From Lentzea flava (GTDB lineage Bacteria; Actinomycetota; Actinomycetes; Mycobacteriales; Pseudonocardiaceae), in assembly GCF_014648475.1 (NCBI RefSeq), contig NZ_BMRE01000060.1, positions 1 through 44,548 on the forward strand: a DNA stretch of 44,548 nucleotides. Direction: 5' to 3'. Position numbers and translations under genes: made by a program. The notes below the pieces were generated by a model. That model was not told the origin of the DNA, searched no databases, and saw nothing but the letters and a program-made list of their open reading frames with translations. Of this stretch, positions 22,873-31,286 are shown piece after piece. The stretch's first letter is position 1, and each line of letters starts with the position of its first letter.

Positions 22873-24693
22873 ATGACCGCCACACTCGCGCCCGCGCCCG
22901 TCGCCGCACCGCAGCCGCGGCACCGCCGGAGCACGAAACCGTTGCACCGCATCGCGTTCTTCGGCCTGCTCGCCGGCACCGCCGTGCTGTACCTGTGGAA
23001 CCTGACCGCGACCGGCTACGGCAACGACTTCTACGCCGCGGCGACGCAGGCGGCCTCGCAGAGCTGGAAGGCGTTGCTGTTCGGCTCGCTCGACCCCGGC
23101 AACACGATCACCGTCGACAAGCCGCCCGCGTTCCTGTGGGTGAGCGGGGTGTTCGCCAAGGTGTTCGGCTTCTCCAGCTGGACCGTGCTCGCCCCGCAGG
23201 CGCTGGAAGGCGTTGCGGCGGTAGCGCTCTTGTACGCGACGGTGAAGCGCACGTCCGGCCCGGCGGCGGCGTTGTTCGCCGGTGCGGCGTTCGCGCTGAC
23301 TCCGGTGGCCACGCTGATGTTCCGGTTCAACCTGCCGGACGCGTTGCTGGTGCTGCTGATGGTCGCGGCCGCGTACTGCACGGTGCGCGCGCTGGAGAAG
23401 GCGAGCCCGTTCTGGCTGGCGCTCGCGGGCACGGCGATCGGTTTCGGGTTCCTCACCAAGATGATGCAGGCGTTCCTGGTGCTGCCCGCGCTGGCGCTCG
23501 CCTACCTGATCGCCGCGCCGACGTCGTTGCCGCGCCGGTTGGTCCACCTGCTCGGCGCCGGTCTCGCGGTGGTCGTCTCGGCCGGGTGGTTCATCGCGCT
23601 GGTCGAGCTGTGGCCCGCAGCCAGCCGCCCGTACATCGGCGGGTCGACCAACGACTCGTTGTGGGAGCTCGCGATCGGCTACAACGGACTCGGCCGGATC
23701 TTCGGCAACTCCGGCGGTGGTCCCGGCGGCGGGGGCATGGGCGGCAACGGGAACATCGGCTTCGGCGGCGAGACGGGCATCGGCCGGTTGTTCGGCGCGA
23801 GCATGGGTCCGGAGGTCTCCTGGCTGCTGCCTGCCGCGTTGATCGGGCTCGGTGCCGGGCTGTGGTTCCTGCGGCGGGCGCCCAGGACCGACCGCACGCG
23901 TGCGGCGCTGGTGGTGTGGGGTGGCTGGACGCTCGTCACCGGTGCGGTGTTCAGCTTCATGAGCGGCATCACGCACCCCTACTACACGGTCGCGCTGGCG
24001 CCCTCGATCGCCGCGTTGGCCGGCATCGCCGGACGCGAGCTGTGGCGGGGCCGAGCGCACTTCCCGGTGCGGATGGCGTTGACCGCGATGGTCGCGGCGA
24101 CCGGTGTCTGGGGCTTCATCCTGCTCGACCGCACACCCGCGTGGACGCCCTGGCTGCGCTGGGTTCTGCTGGCCGCCACGGCGGTCGCGGTGCTGGCGCT
24201 GGTGTTCGGTGTGAACGGGCGCAGGTGGCTCGTGGGTGTGCTGGTGGCGGCGGCGTTGCTCGGCACCTCCGGCTACGCGTTCGCGACCGCGGCGACCACG
24301 CACAGCGGCTCGATCCCGTTGTCCGGGCCGCGTTCGCAGCAGGGCGGCGGGATGATGCGGGAAGGCGGCTCGTCCACCGAGGTGGTGCAGTTGCTGAAGG
24401 CCACGGACACCGAGTGGGCCGCCGCGACGGTCGGTGCGCAGAGCGCGGCGTCGTTGCAGCTCGCGTCGGGGCGGCCGGTGATCGCGATCGGCGGCTGGAA
24501 CGGCAGTGATCCCGCGCCGACACTGGACGAGTTCAAAGCCCTCGTCGCCCAGGGGAAGGTGCGGTACTTCGTCGCGGGCGGCCGGGGCGGGCCCGGTGGC
24601 GGCAACAGCGACATCGCCGAGTGGGTCGCGGCGAACTTCCGGTCCACCGCGGTGGGCGGGCAGACGCTCTACGACCTGACCGCCGGCGCGTGA
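22873..24693 (+). CDS. GT39-family membrane glycosyltransferase (YkcB-like), second copy
   Basis: A 606-residue paralogue of the preceding gene with the same plan: first helix after a ~30-residue Pro/Arg-rich cytoplasmic tail, the donor-site loop 'YGNDFYAAATQAASQSWKALLFGS' with 'NTITVDKPPAFLWVSGVFAKVFG', about ten further helices, then the soluble C-terminal domain ('WAAATVGAQSAASLQLASGRPVIAIGGWNGSDPAPTLDEF'). Differences from copy one are a longer N-terminus and a Gly-rich external loop ('GGGPGGGGMGGNGNIGFGG') near residue 280. Two copies may make different linkages or form a pair. GGAAGGG lies before the ATG. The 3' end overlaps the convergent SGNH hydrolase gene by 25 bp. Confidence 0.88.
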   Translation: MTATLAPAPVAAPQPRHRRSTKPLHRIAFFGLLAGTAVLYLWNLTATGYGNDFYAAATQAASQSWKALLFGSLDPGNTITVDKPPAFLWVSGVFAKVFGFSSWTVLAPQALEGVAAVALLYATVKRTSGPAAALFAGAAFALTPVATLMFRFNLPDALLVLLMVAAAYCTVRALEKASPFWLALAGTAIGFGFLTKMMQAFLVLPALALAYLIAAPTSLPRRLVHLLGAGLAVVVSAGWFIALVELWPAASRPYIGGSTNDSLWELAIGYNGLGRIFGNSGGGPGGGGMGGNGNIGFGGETGIGRLFGASMGPEVSWLLPAALIGLGAGLWFLRRAPRTDRTRAALVVWGGWTLVTGAVFSFMSGITHPYYTVALAPSIAALAGIAGRELWRGRAHFPVRMALTAMVAATGVWGFILLDRTPAWTPWLRWVLLAATAVAVLALVFGVNGRRWLVGVLVAAALLGTSGYAFATAATTHSGSIPLSGPRSQQGGGMMREGGSSTEVVQLLKATDTEWAAATVGAQSAASLQLASGRPVIAIGGWNGSDPAPTLDEFKALVAQGKVRYFVAGGRGGPGGGNSDIAEWVAANFRSTAVGGQTLYDLTAGA

Positions 24694-25445
24694 CCGGCCG
24701 GACCTGGTACCTCCGCCGGGATCGCGTCACTCCACAGCAGAGGCACCAGGTCCGCGCCACGCCGCCACAGCCACGGAATCCCCTTCACCACCAACCACGC
24801 GACGTGGTGCCACACCGTGAGTTCGCGCCCGCCGGAGCATTCGAGGCTGACCTCGCCGACGGCGTGGCCCAGCACGCGGAGCTCGGCGGCGAACGCGTGC
24901 GCCAGCAGGCGGTGGCCGCGTTCGGACGGGTGCAGCCGGTCGACGGCCCACGTCTCCAGGTCGTACGCACCGGGCAGCGTGTGGAGGTCGACGCACCGGA
25001 CACCGTGCCGCGCGACCACGACGTCGATCACGCGGTTGTAGGAGTCGATGCGGTCCTTCAACACTCGCCGCAGCCGGCCCGGCAGCTTGAACACGCGGCC
25101 CTGGTCGTGGAACCGCACTGTCACAACGGAAACGCCCGCATCGGTCAGCTCGCGGCAGATGTGGTCGAGGTCCTCGTGCATCTGCCGCACCGAGAAGTCC
25201 GACCGGAGAGTGTCGTTGACGCCCGCGATGACGACGGCGGCGCTGGGCCGGTCGCGCAACGCCTGCGGCAGCTGCGTGCGCCGGACGTCGGCCAGCCGCG
25301 CACCGGAGACCGCGTAGTTGCGATAGCCGTTGTCCTCGAACGCGGACGAGAGAATCGGCCCGAAGCCGCGCCAGCCGCCGGGAACGAGGTCGCCGATCCC
25401 GACCGCTGTCGAGTCACCGAGTAACACCAGCACGCGGACCAGCAT
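24669..25445 (-). CDS. SGNH/GDSL-type hydrolase
   Basis: A 258-residue esterase-like protein. SGNH blocks are in order: block I 'VLLGDSTAVGIGD' with the nucleophile Ser, block II Gly in 'YAVSGARLADV', block III 'VIAGVNDTLRSDF' with the Asn, and block V 'VDRLHPSERGHRLLAHAFAAEL' with Asp and His. Such enzymes remove acyl or acetyl groups from lipids or sugars. No signal peptide is present, as the protein begins 'MLVRVLVLLGDS' directly at the first strand. The ATG at 25445 is the start closest to that strand. The C-terminal tail contains a hydrophobic Trp-rich stretch ('VAWLVVKGIPWLWRRGADLVPLLW') that could associate with membranes. Confidence 0.87.
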   Translation of the reverse strand: MLVRVLVLLGDSTAVGIGDLVPGGWRGFGPILSSAFEDNGYRNYAVSGARLADVRRTQLPQALRDRPSAAVVIAGVNDTLRSDFSVRQMHEDLDHICRELTDAGVSVVTVRFHDQGRVFKLPGRLRRVLKDRIDSYNRVIDVVVARHGVRCVDLHTLPGAYDLETWAVDRLHPSERGHRLLAHAFAAELRVLGHAVGEVSLECSGGRELTVWHHVAWLVVKGIPWLWRRGADLVPLLWSDAIPAEVPGPAGHAPAVRS

Positions 25446-25486
25446 CAGCGTGCCCGGTGATCTCGGAATGACCGTGCGGGAACGGT

Positions 25487-26659
25487 TCAGCGAAATGCAG
25501 GGTAAAGCGGGAGTTCGAGCACCTCGGCGCCGTAGTGGTCGACCAGTGCGCCCACGACCGCGTCGGCGTGCGCGGCGACCGTCTTCTCGCCCAGGATCAC
25601 CGCGTCGGACCGCAGCCTGACCCACCGGCCCGTCAGCACGACGCTGCGCGGTGGCGCGTTGTCGGCGCTCGGCATCGGCTTGGACAGCGCCCGCCACGTC
25701 GCGAGCCACACCCACAGCAGCTGAGCCTCCAGCAGGCGGGGTAAGAGGATCGCGTCGTCGTCCATCTCCGGCCACACCGACCCGACCTCGGCACGCCAGG
25801 CGGCGACCATGGCCTCGGACATGCCCGGCGGCAGGCCCCACCCGCACCAGCAGGACGGGAACGGCACGCGCAACGCGGCCGCGTCGAACACGATGTCGCG
25901 GACGCAGCCGCCCTCGAAGTCGACGAACCGGACACCGCGCGAGGTGACGAGGTGGTTGTCCGGACAGGACGTCGACGGGCTGAACGCACGGCGCCGCGAC
26001 GTGCTGAACGCCCGTGCGGCCGCGGCGGCGAACTCGGTGGCCTGCGAGGACGTCTCCACGCCCAGGGTGGACTCGAGCAGCGCCGGTAACCCGGCGATGG
26101 CCGCGTGCACGTCGACCGCGATCGGGTCCTGACAGCACTGCGCACCGGCCCTGCGCATCAACGCGTCGAAGTCCGCGTCCCTGCCCGCCGTCGTGGCGTG
26201 CAGGCGGCCCATGGCGTGTGCCCACGACAGCAGCCCGCGCTCTGCGGCGCGCGCGTCCTTCGAGTGCAGCTTCTCGGACAACCTCGGCGCGCGGCCCAGG
26301 TCTTCCAGCACGACCAGACGCGATGTCACGTCGTGCGCGAACAGTTCCGGTGTGGCGCGCTCCTCGGCGGGAAGCGCGGTGAGGAGCTGGTGGCTGACGG
26401 CCTCGTGCGCCCACGGGTCGCGATCACCGCTCGCGGCGGGATACCGCTTCACGACCAGGGTGCGGGGCATCGAGAACGGCGAGGACGCCACTCTGACCCG
26501 GATGACGACGGAACGACCGGTACCCCCGAGAGCCTCGGGGTCCTGCAGGCGCACCTGTGCGCCCAAACGCCTGGTCAGTACCCGCTCGGCCGCGTCGACA
26601 GCTTCCAGGATCTCAGGTGAAGTCGTCTCCGGAGGGCCCGCGGTGATCTCCACGCTCAT
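25487..26659 (-). CDS. aminoglycoside-phosphotransferase-fold protein, catalytic Asp apparently replaced
   Basis: A 390-residue kinase-like protein of the APH/choline-kinase superfamily. Visible parts are an N-lobe Lys in 'TLVVKRYP' (Lys71), a Glu in 'DPWAHEAVSHQLL' (Glu86), the catalytic loop 'AFSPSTSCPDNHLV' (residues 225-238), and the metal-binding 'FVDFEGG' (Asp247). In the superfamily the loop is HxDxxxxN with the catalytic Asp five residues before the Asn; here that position (before Asn235) is Thr230. As I recall, actinobacterial relatives read '..PxDxCPDN' here. So the protein may be an inactive kinase or use another residue. It follows the DUF389 gene by 102 bp and precedes the SGNH gene by 41 bp on the same strand. 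The substrate is unknown. Confidence 0.78.
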   Translation of the reverse strand: MSVEITAGPPETTSPEILEAVDAAERVLTRRLGAQVRLQDPEALGGTGRSVVIRVRVASSPFSMPRTLVVKRYPAASGDRDPWAHEAVSHQLLTALPAEERATPELFAHDVTSRLVVLEDLGRAPRLSEKLHSKDARAAERGLLSWAHAMGRLHATTAGRDADFDALMRRAGAQCCQDPIAVDVHAAIAGLPALLESTLGVETSSQATEFAAAAARAFSTSRRRAFSPSTSCPDNHLVTSRGVRFVDFEGGCVRDIVFDAAALRVPFPSCWCGWGLPPGMSEAMVAAWRAEVGSVWPEMDDDAILLPRLLEAQLLWVWLATWRALSKPMPSADNAPPRSVVLTGRWVRLRSDAVILGEKTVAAHADAVVGALVDHYGAEVLELPLYPAFR

Positions 26660-26761
26660 CCCCTCCGACCCTACTCCCCATGTCCGTGAGCCGGACCGAC
26701 GCTAATCCGGCCAGGCTGCGACTACCACCACTCGTTGATAACGGCTCGCGCTGTTTCCGGA

Positions 26762-27703
26762 TCACCCCTTGGACAGTGGACGTGTGGGAACACCATCCGT
26801 TGCCCTGCGCCTGCGGATCAACAGAACGAGCGAAGCGGCGATGACAATACCGATCAAGTTGATGCCCAACTGGGCGACGGCGGGGCCGACCCTGTCCCAC
26901 ACTCCGAGAACCGCGGCCAGCGCCGCGTAGCCCGCAGCCGGGACCGTGGTGACCGAGATGAAGACGCCGACGAGCGCCGCCGACTTGGCCGACGTCATCG
27001 ACAGCATGCCCGCCGCCCCCGCCAGCAGGGCGACGATCAGCGAGAACGGCCCGAACTGGTAGACGAAGTCGACCTGGTGGCCGTTGACCAGCGCCTGTTT
27101 GTCGAACAGCCCGCCGAGCTCACCGAACCACGTGAGCACCGACGTGATCACCATGGCCAGCGGGAACCCGATGCCGAGCGCGATCGATGCCCTTTTGACC
27201 AGGTCCCAGCGTTTCGCGACGAGACCCACCGCGATGGCGGCGAGCGGGCCGAACTCCGGCCCGACGACCATCGCGCCGACGATCGTGACGGGCGAGTTCG
27301 TCGCGACACCCACCGCCGCCAGCAGGCAGGCGATGGTGAGGAACGCCTGGAAGGTGACGCTCGGCCGGGACTCCTCGCCCGACTTCGCGATCAGTTCCTC
27401 CCACACGATCACGTCCGAGCCCTCGCCGGGAGCGAGCTCCTCGGCGCGGTCGGCGGCGTCGGACAGCGAGGTGTCGATCGTCTCGATCGTGACACCGCCG
27501 GTGTGGTCGATGTGCAGGGCGCACAACGCGCTGACGATCTCGTCGACCGCCTCCCGCGCCACATCGGCGGTGATCAGGTCACCCTCGGGATCGATCGCCG
27601 CGCCACGCAGGACCACCAGGTGGGTGGCGCCCGCGTGGTCGCGGAGGATCTTCAGCGCGGCTTCGGACTGGTCCGCCGGGCAGACCACCCGCAGCCGCAG
27701 CAT
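26762..27703 (-). CDS. DUF389 family membrane protein
   Basis: A 313-residue membrane protein of the DUF389 (TIGR00341-like) family. It has a soluble N-terminal domain of ~110 residues ('MLRLRVVCPADQSEAALKILRDHAGATHLVVLRGAA...'). At least six hydrophobic segments follow, including the family-typical 'VTIVGAMVVGPEFGPLAAIAVGLV' and 'SMTSAKSAALVGVFISVTTVPAAGYAALA'. The biochemical role of the family is not established; transport is assumed from topology. The ATG shares one base with the aspS stop (TGATG at 27701-27705), so translation is probably coupled to aspartyl-tRNA synthetase. That linkage looks positional, and I know of no functional reason for it. Confidence 0.87.
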   Translation of the reverse strand: MLRLRVVCPADQSEAALKILRDHAGATHLVVLRGAAIDPEGDLITADVAREAVDEIVSALCALHIDHTGGVTIETIDTSLSDAADRAEELAPGEGSDVIVWEELIAKSGEESRPSVTFQAFLTIACLLAAVGVATNSPVTIVGAMVVGPEFGPLAAIAVGLVAKRWDLVKRASIALGIGFPLAMVITSVLTWFGELGGLFDKQALVNGHQVDFVYQFGPFSLIVALLAGAAGMLSMTSAKSAALVGVFISVTTVPAAGYAALAAVLGVWDRVGPAVAQLGINLIGIVIAASLVLLIRRRRATDGVPTRPLSKG

Positions 27704-29472
27704 CAGCTCTTCTGCTCGGGCTTGAAGTCGACGCCCGCTTCCTTGCGCTGCTGCGGCGTGATCGGCGCCGGAGCCGCGGTCAGCGGGTCGTAGCCACCAC
27801 CGCTCTTCGGGAACGCGATGACCTCGCGGATCGAGTCGTACCCGCCGAGCAGCATGGTGATGCGGTCCCAGCCGAACGCGATGCCGCCGTGGGGCGGGGC
27901 ACCGTACTTGAACGCGTCGAGCAGGAAGCCGAACTTCTCCTGCGCCTCTTCCTCGGTGAGGCCCATGATGTTGAAGACCCGCTGCTGCACGTCCGCGCGG
28001 TGGATACGGATCGAGCCACCGCCGATCTCGTTGCCGTTGCAGACGATGTCGTAGGCGTACGCGAGCGCGTTGCCCGGGTCTTCCTCGAAGCGGTCGATCC
28101 ACTCCGGCGTCGGCGAGGTGAACGCGTGGTGCAGCGCGGTCCACTTGCCGCTGCCGACCGCCACGTCGTCGCCGATGTTCTCGACGGCCTCGAACAGCGG
28201 CGCGTCCACGACCCACACGAACGACCAGGCGTTCTCGTCGATCAGGCCGACGCGCTGCGCGATCTCGTTGCGAGCCGCGCCGAGCAGCGCACGAGCACCG
28301 TTGCGCTCGCCCGCGGCGAAGAAGATGCAGTCGCCGGGGTTGGCACCGACCGCCTTGGCGAGACCGTCGCGCTCGGCGTCGGTCAGGTTCTTCGCGACCG
28401 GGCCGCCCAGCTGGCCGTCCTCCTGGACGAGCACGTACGCGAGGCCCTTGTGGCCGCGCTGCTTGGCCCACTCCTGCCAGCCGTCGAGCGTGCGGCGGGG
28501 CTGCGAGGCGCCACCGGGCATGACCACGGCACCGACGTACGGCGCCTGGAACACGCGGAACGTCGTGTCCTTGAAGTACTCGGTGAGCTCGGTCAGCTCG
28601 AGGTCGAAGCGCAGGTCGGGCTTGTCCGTGCCGTACTTGGCCATGGCCTCGGCGAACGGGATGCGGCGGATGGTGCCGATCTCGTGGTCGGCGAGCTCCT
28701 TCCACAGCGCCTTGATGACCTTCTCGGCCAGCTCGATCACGTCGTCCTGCTCGACGAAGCTCATCTCGATGTCGAGCTGGGTGAACTCCGGCTGCCGGTC
28801 GGCGCGGAAGTCCTCGTCGCGGTAGCAGCGCGCGATCTGGTAGTAGCGCTCCAGGCCACCGACCATGAGCAGCTGCTTGAACAGCTGCGGCGACTGCGGC
28901 AGCGCGTACCAGCTGCCCGGCCTGAGCCTGGCGGGCACCAGGAAGTCGCGCGCGCCCTCTGGCGTGCTGCGGGTCAGCGTCGGCGTCTCGACCTCGACGA
29001 ACTTCTCCGCGTGCAGGACCTCGCGGGCGATCCGGTTCGCCTCGCTGCGCAGACGCATGGCCTTGGCCGGGCCGGAGCGGCGCAGGTCGAGGTAGCGGTG
29101 CTTGAGGCGGGCCTCCTCGCCGACCTCCAGGTGGTCGTCGACCTGGAACGGCAGCGGCGCGGCCTCGTTGAGGACCTCGAGCTCGCTCGCGTAGACCTCG
29201 ATGGCACCGGTGGCCAGGTCCGGGTTCTCGCTGCCCTCCGGCCTGCGGCTGACCTCACCGGTGACCTTGATGACGAACTCGGCCCGCAGCCGGTGCGCCC
29301 GCTCGGCCATCTCGCCCTCGCGGAACACGACCTGGGCGACACCACTCGCGTCGCGCAGGTCGATGAAGATGACACCGCCGTGATCCCGCCGGCGAGCGAC
29401 CCACCCGGTGAGGGTGACGGACTGCCCGGCGTGCTCGGCCCGGAGTGACCCGGCCTCGTGCGTGCGCAACAC
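27703..29472 (-). CDS. aspS: aspartyl-tRNA synthetase
   Basis: A 589-residue class II synthetase that charges tRNA with Asp; in bacteria lacking AsnRS it may also charge tRNA-Asn, which cannot be judged here. The N-terminal OB-fold anticodon domain ('VTLTGWVARRRDHGGVIFIDLRDASG') is followed by the catalytic core with motif 2 region 'YYQIARCYRDEDFRADRQPEFTQLDIEMSF', the bacterial GAD insertion, and motif 3 'GIAFGWDRITMLLGG'. Length is normal for bacterial AspRS. The GTG start directly precedes 'LRTHEAGSLR', the family's usual N-terminus. A good promoter lies immediately upstream and AAGGAG is 8 nt before the start codon. This is the one clear housekeeping gene of the window. Confidence 0.97.
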   Translation of the reverse strand: MLRTHEAGSLRAEHAGQSVTLTGWVARRRDHGGVIFIDLRDASGVAQVVFREGEMAERAHRLRAEFVIKVTGEVSRRPEGSENPDLATGAIEVYASELEVLNEAAPLPFQVDDHLEVGEEARLKHRYLDLRRSGPAKAMRLRSEANRIAREVLHAEKFVEVETPTLTRSTPEGARDFLVPARLRPGSWYALPQSPQLFKQLLMVGGLERYYQIARCYRDEDFRADRQPEFTQLDIEMSFVEQDDVIELAEKVIKALWKELADHEIGTIRRIPFAEAMAKYGTDKPDLRFDLELTELTEYFKDTTFRVFQAPYVGAVVMPGGASQPRRTLDGWQEWAKQRGHKGLAYVLVQEDGQLGGPVAKNLTDAERDGLAKAVGANPGDCIFFAAGERNGARALLGAARNEIAQRVGLIDENAWSFVWVVDAPLFEAVENIGDDVAVGSGKWTALHHAFTSPTPEWIDRFEEDPGNALAYAYDIVCNGNEIGGGSIRIHRADVQQRVFNIMGLTEEEAQEKFGFLLDAFKYGAPPHGGIAFGWDRITMLLGGYDSIREVIAFPKSGGGYDPLTAAPAPITPQQRKEAGVDFKPEQKS

Positions 29473-29483
29473 GGTGGTGGCTC

Positions 29484-29512
29484 CTTGTAGACGAAGTCAG
29501 CTTTGCCGTCAA
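29484..29512 (-). promoter_or_regulatory. candidate sigma-70-type promoter of aspS
   Basis: TTGACG (29507-29512) and TACAAG (29484-29489) are separated by 17 bp on the minus strand. The start point would fall only a few bases before the GTG at 29472, so the message would be nearly leaderless even though an AAGGAG lies within the -10 region. A second promoter further upstream would be needed for that Shine-Dalgarno sequence to be used. Confidence 0.5.
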
Positions 29513-29590
29513 GGCTAGCTGGACCCACCGACAGAATTTCACGCAGGGCTTTTCCTGCGCAGATGATCTCGGTTGGCTAGCGTGCCCGGC

Positions 29591-29878
29591 ATGCGGATCG
29601 CGCTGGCCCTCGCCGGGATGCTCGTGATGTTCGTGGTGGCCGTCGGGGTGCTGTTCCTCGGTGTTCTCGGTTTCACGCCGGTGAACGCTTGCAGCGGTGC
29701 CTGCTACGCGCCGTTCATGATGGCCACGGTCGGGACCGTCGTCATCGGGCTGTCGGCTGCGTTCGCCACTTGGTTCCGGGCGCTGCGCGAGCCTCGCGCG
29801 TATTGGCCGTGGGTTGGTGCCGCGTTGATGGTTGGGCTGTACCTCGTGTCGCTCTCGGTGGCGGAGAAGGTGCTGTAG
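29591..29878 (+). CDS. small integral membrane protein of unknown function
   Basis: A 95-residue hydrophobic protein with about three transmembrane segments: 'IALALAGMLVMFVVAVGVLFLGVLGF' near the N-terminus, 'APFMMATVGTVVIGLSAAFATWF' in the middle, and 'YWPWVGAALMVGLYLVSLSVA' at the end. Two cysteines ('NACSGAC') lie in the first loop, probably outside, and could form a disulfide. No known family is recognised. The ATG at 29591 is taken as the start; a GTG at 29582 is possible. It is divergent from aspS (118 bp between starts). The downstream space to 29998 holds only the protease terminator. Confidence 0.6.
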   Translation: MRIALALAGMLVMFVVAVGVLFLGVLGFTPVNACSGACYAPFMMATVGTVVIGLSAAFATWFRALREPRAYWPWVGAALMVGLYLVSLSVAEKVL

Positions 29879-29958
29879 GGCCGTGGACCGACGCCACGCG
29901 CATAGCCACCCTCCACCTCGCATCGCTCCCCCCGAGCGAAGAAGCCCTCCAAAAGGAA

Positions 29959-29984
29959 AAGGCCGCGACCGAAGCCGCGGCCTT
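29959..29984 (-). terminator. Rho-independent terminator of the first S8 protease gene
   Basis: Perfect 9-bp GC-rich arms (29959-29967, 29976-29984) with an 8-base loop, 15 nt after the protease stop on the minus strand. A run of pyrimidines rich in T follows the stem (TTCCTTTT), the standard intrinsic terminator form. The 29879-29998 space contains nothing else recognisable. Confidence 0.8.
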
Positions 29985-29998
29985 CCTCAGAGCTCAAC

Positions 29999-31177
29999 TC
30001 ACGCGGTAGGCGCGAGGTACAGCAGCCGGTTCGGCGACCCGGAACCGGGGCTCGTCACCTTCGACGGCGTCGACTGCGCGACCAGGTAGGAAGCCACCTG
30101 AGCCGGCGTGGCACCGGGGTTGGTCGAGAGGTAACGGGCCGCGGCGCCCGCGACGTGCGGGGTGGCCATCGAGGTGCCCGAGATGGTGTTGGTGGCCGAG
30201 TCGCTGGTGTTCCACGCCGAGGTGATGTTGCTGCCAGGGGCGAAGATGTCCAGGACCGAGCCGTAGTTCGAGTACGACGCGCGGGCGTCGGTGTTGGTCG
30301 TGGCGCCGACCGTGATCGCCTCGGCCACGCGGGCCGGGGAGTAGCCGGACGCGTTGGCGTTGGAGTTGCCCGCCGCGACCGCGAACGTGACGCCCTTGGC
30401 GATGGCGTTCTTCACGGCCGTGTCGAGGGTGGCGTTGGCGCCGCCGCCGAGCGAGAGGTTCGCCACGGCCGGCTTGACCGCGTTGGCGCCCACCCAGTCG
30501 ATGCCCGCGGCGACACCGGCGAGGGTGCCGGAGCCGTTGTTGTCGAGCACGCGGACGGCGACGATCTTCGCGGCCTTCGCCACGCCGTACTGCGAGCCCG
30601 CGATGGTGCCCGCGACGTGCGTGCCGTGGCCGTTGCCGTCCTGGGCGACGTTGTCGTTGTCGACGAAGTCCCTGCCGTTGGACGCGCGGCCGCCGAACGT
30701 GGAGTGGCTGACGCGCACACCGGTGTCGATGACGTACGCCGTCACGCCGGAACCGGTCGAGGTGTAGCTGTACGACTGGTTGAGCGGCAGGTTGCGCTGG
30801 TCGATGCGGTCGAGCCCCCACGACGGCGGGTTCGTCTGCGTGGCCTGGACGTGCACGACCTGGTCGGCCTCGACGAACTCGACCGACGGGTCGGCTGCCA
30901 GGCGCTTGGCCTGCTTCTCCGTGAGCTTCACGTTGAAGCCGCCGAACGAGGTGTACTCGCGCTCGACCGCCGCGCCGAACCGCGAAGCCAGGGAGTGGGC
31001 GTTGGACTTGCCCTCCTTCAGCTTCACGATGAAGCTGCCCGCGATCTTCTCGGGCGCGGAGAGGGAGAGGACCTCGCCCTCGGCCGCGTAGGCGGAGGGG
31101 ATCATCAGGACCGACATGGCGAGGGTCGCCGCGCCGGCACCGGCCAGGAACCGGATCTTTCGCGTCATGTTGCGCAT
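29999..31177 (-). CDS. secreted S8 (subtilisin/proteinase K-like) serine protease, copy 1
   Basis: A 392-residue preproprotease. A signal peptide ends near 'PSAYA', followed by an inhibitor I9-type propeptide ('GSFIVKLKEGKSNAHSLASRFG...AAVEREYTSFGGFNVKLTEKQAKRLAADPSVEFVEADQ'), then the catalytic domain from about 'TNPPSWGLDRID'. The triad is Asp151 ('YVIDTGV'), His184 ('GNGHGTHVAG') and Ser336 ('SGTSMATPHVAG'), with the oxyanion Asn271 in 'AVAAGNSN'. All are intact, so it should be active outside the cell. The ATG at 31177 is chosen because copy 3 also begins ATGCGCAA; the ATG at 31168 is possible. It has its own terminator and a candidate promoter. It is closest to copy 3 (shared 'ANASG(Y/F)SPARVA' and 'SQYGVAKAA'). 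Confidence 0.94.
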   Translation of the reverse strand: MRNMTRKIRFLAGAGAATLAMSVLMIPSAYAAEGEVLSLSAPEKIAGSFIVKLKEGKSNAHSLASRFGAAVEREYTSFGGFNVKLTEKQAKRLAADPSVEFVEADQVVHVQATQTNPPSWGLDRIDQRNLPLNQSYSYTSTGSGVTAYVIDTGVRVSHSTFGGRASNGRDFVDNDNVAQDGNGHGTHVAGTIAGSQYGVAKAAKIVAVRVLDNNGSGTLAGVAAGIDWVGANAVKPAVANLSLGGGANATLDTAVKNAIAKGVTFAVAAGNSNANASGYSPARVAEAITVGATTNTDARASYSNYGSVLDIFAPGSNITSAWNTSDSATNTISGTSMATPHVAGAAARYLSTNPGATPAQVASYLVAQSTPSKVTSPGSGSPNRLLYLAPTA

Positions 31178-31209
31178 TCCGTTCTTTGCAGGGGAACGAA
31201 GCACTTTCG

Positions 31210-31238
31210 ACGCTATGGATCGATCCGGTTCCTGCCAA
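31210..31238 (-). promoter_or_regulatory. candidate promoter of S8 protease copy 1
   Basis: TTGGCA (31233-31238), 17 bp, TAGCGT (31210-31215) on the minus strand, 32 bp before the chosen start. It fits a sigma-70/HrdB-type promoter moderately well. It suggests that copy 1 is transcribed on its own, not only by read-through from copy 2. Confidence 0.45.
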
Positions 31239-31286
31239 GGGTGTCCTAAAGATTAAGACGCTCTTGCATTGCCGAAGAATTCACTT

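Noticed and set aside
4477..24693. A secondary-metabolite biosynthetic cluster around the SARP regulator
   Set aside because: No PKS, NRPS, terpene synthase, lanthipeptide or other core biosynthetic gene is present. The SRPBCC, LLM and FAD proteins are scattered in separate units.
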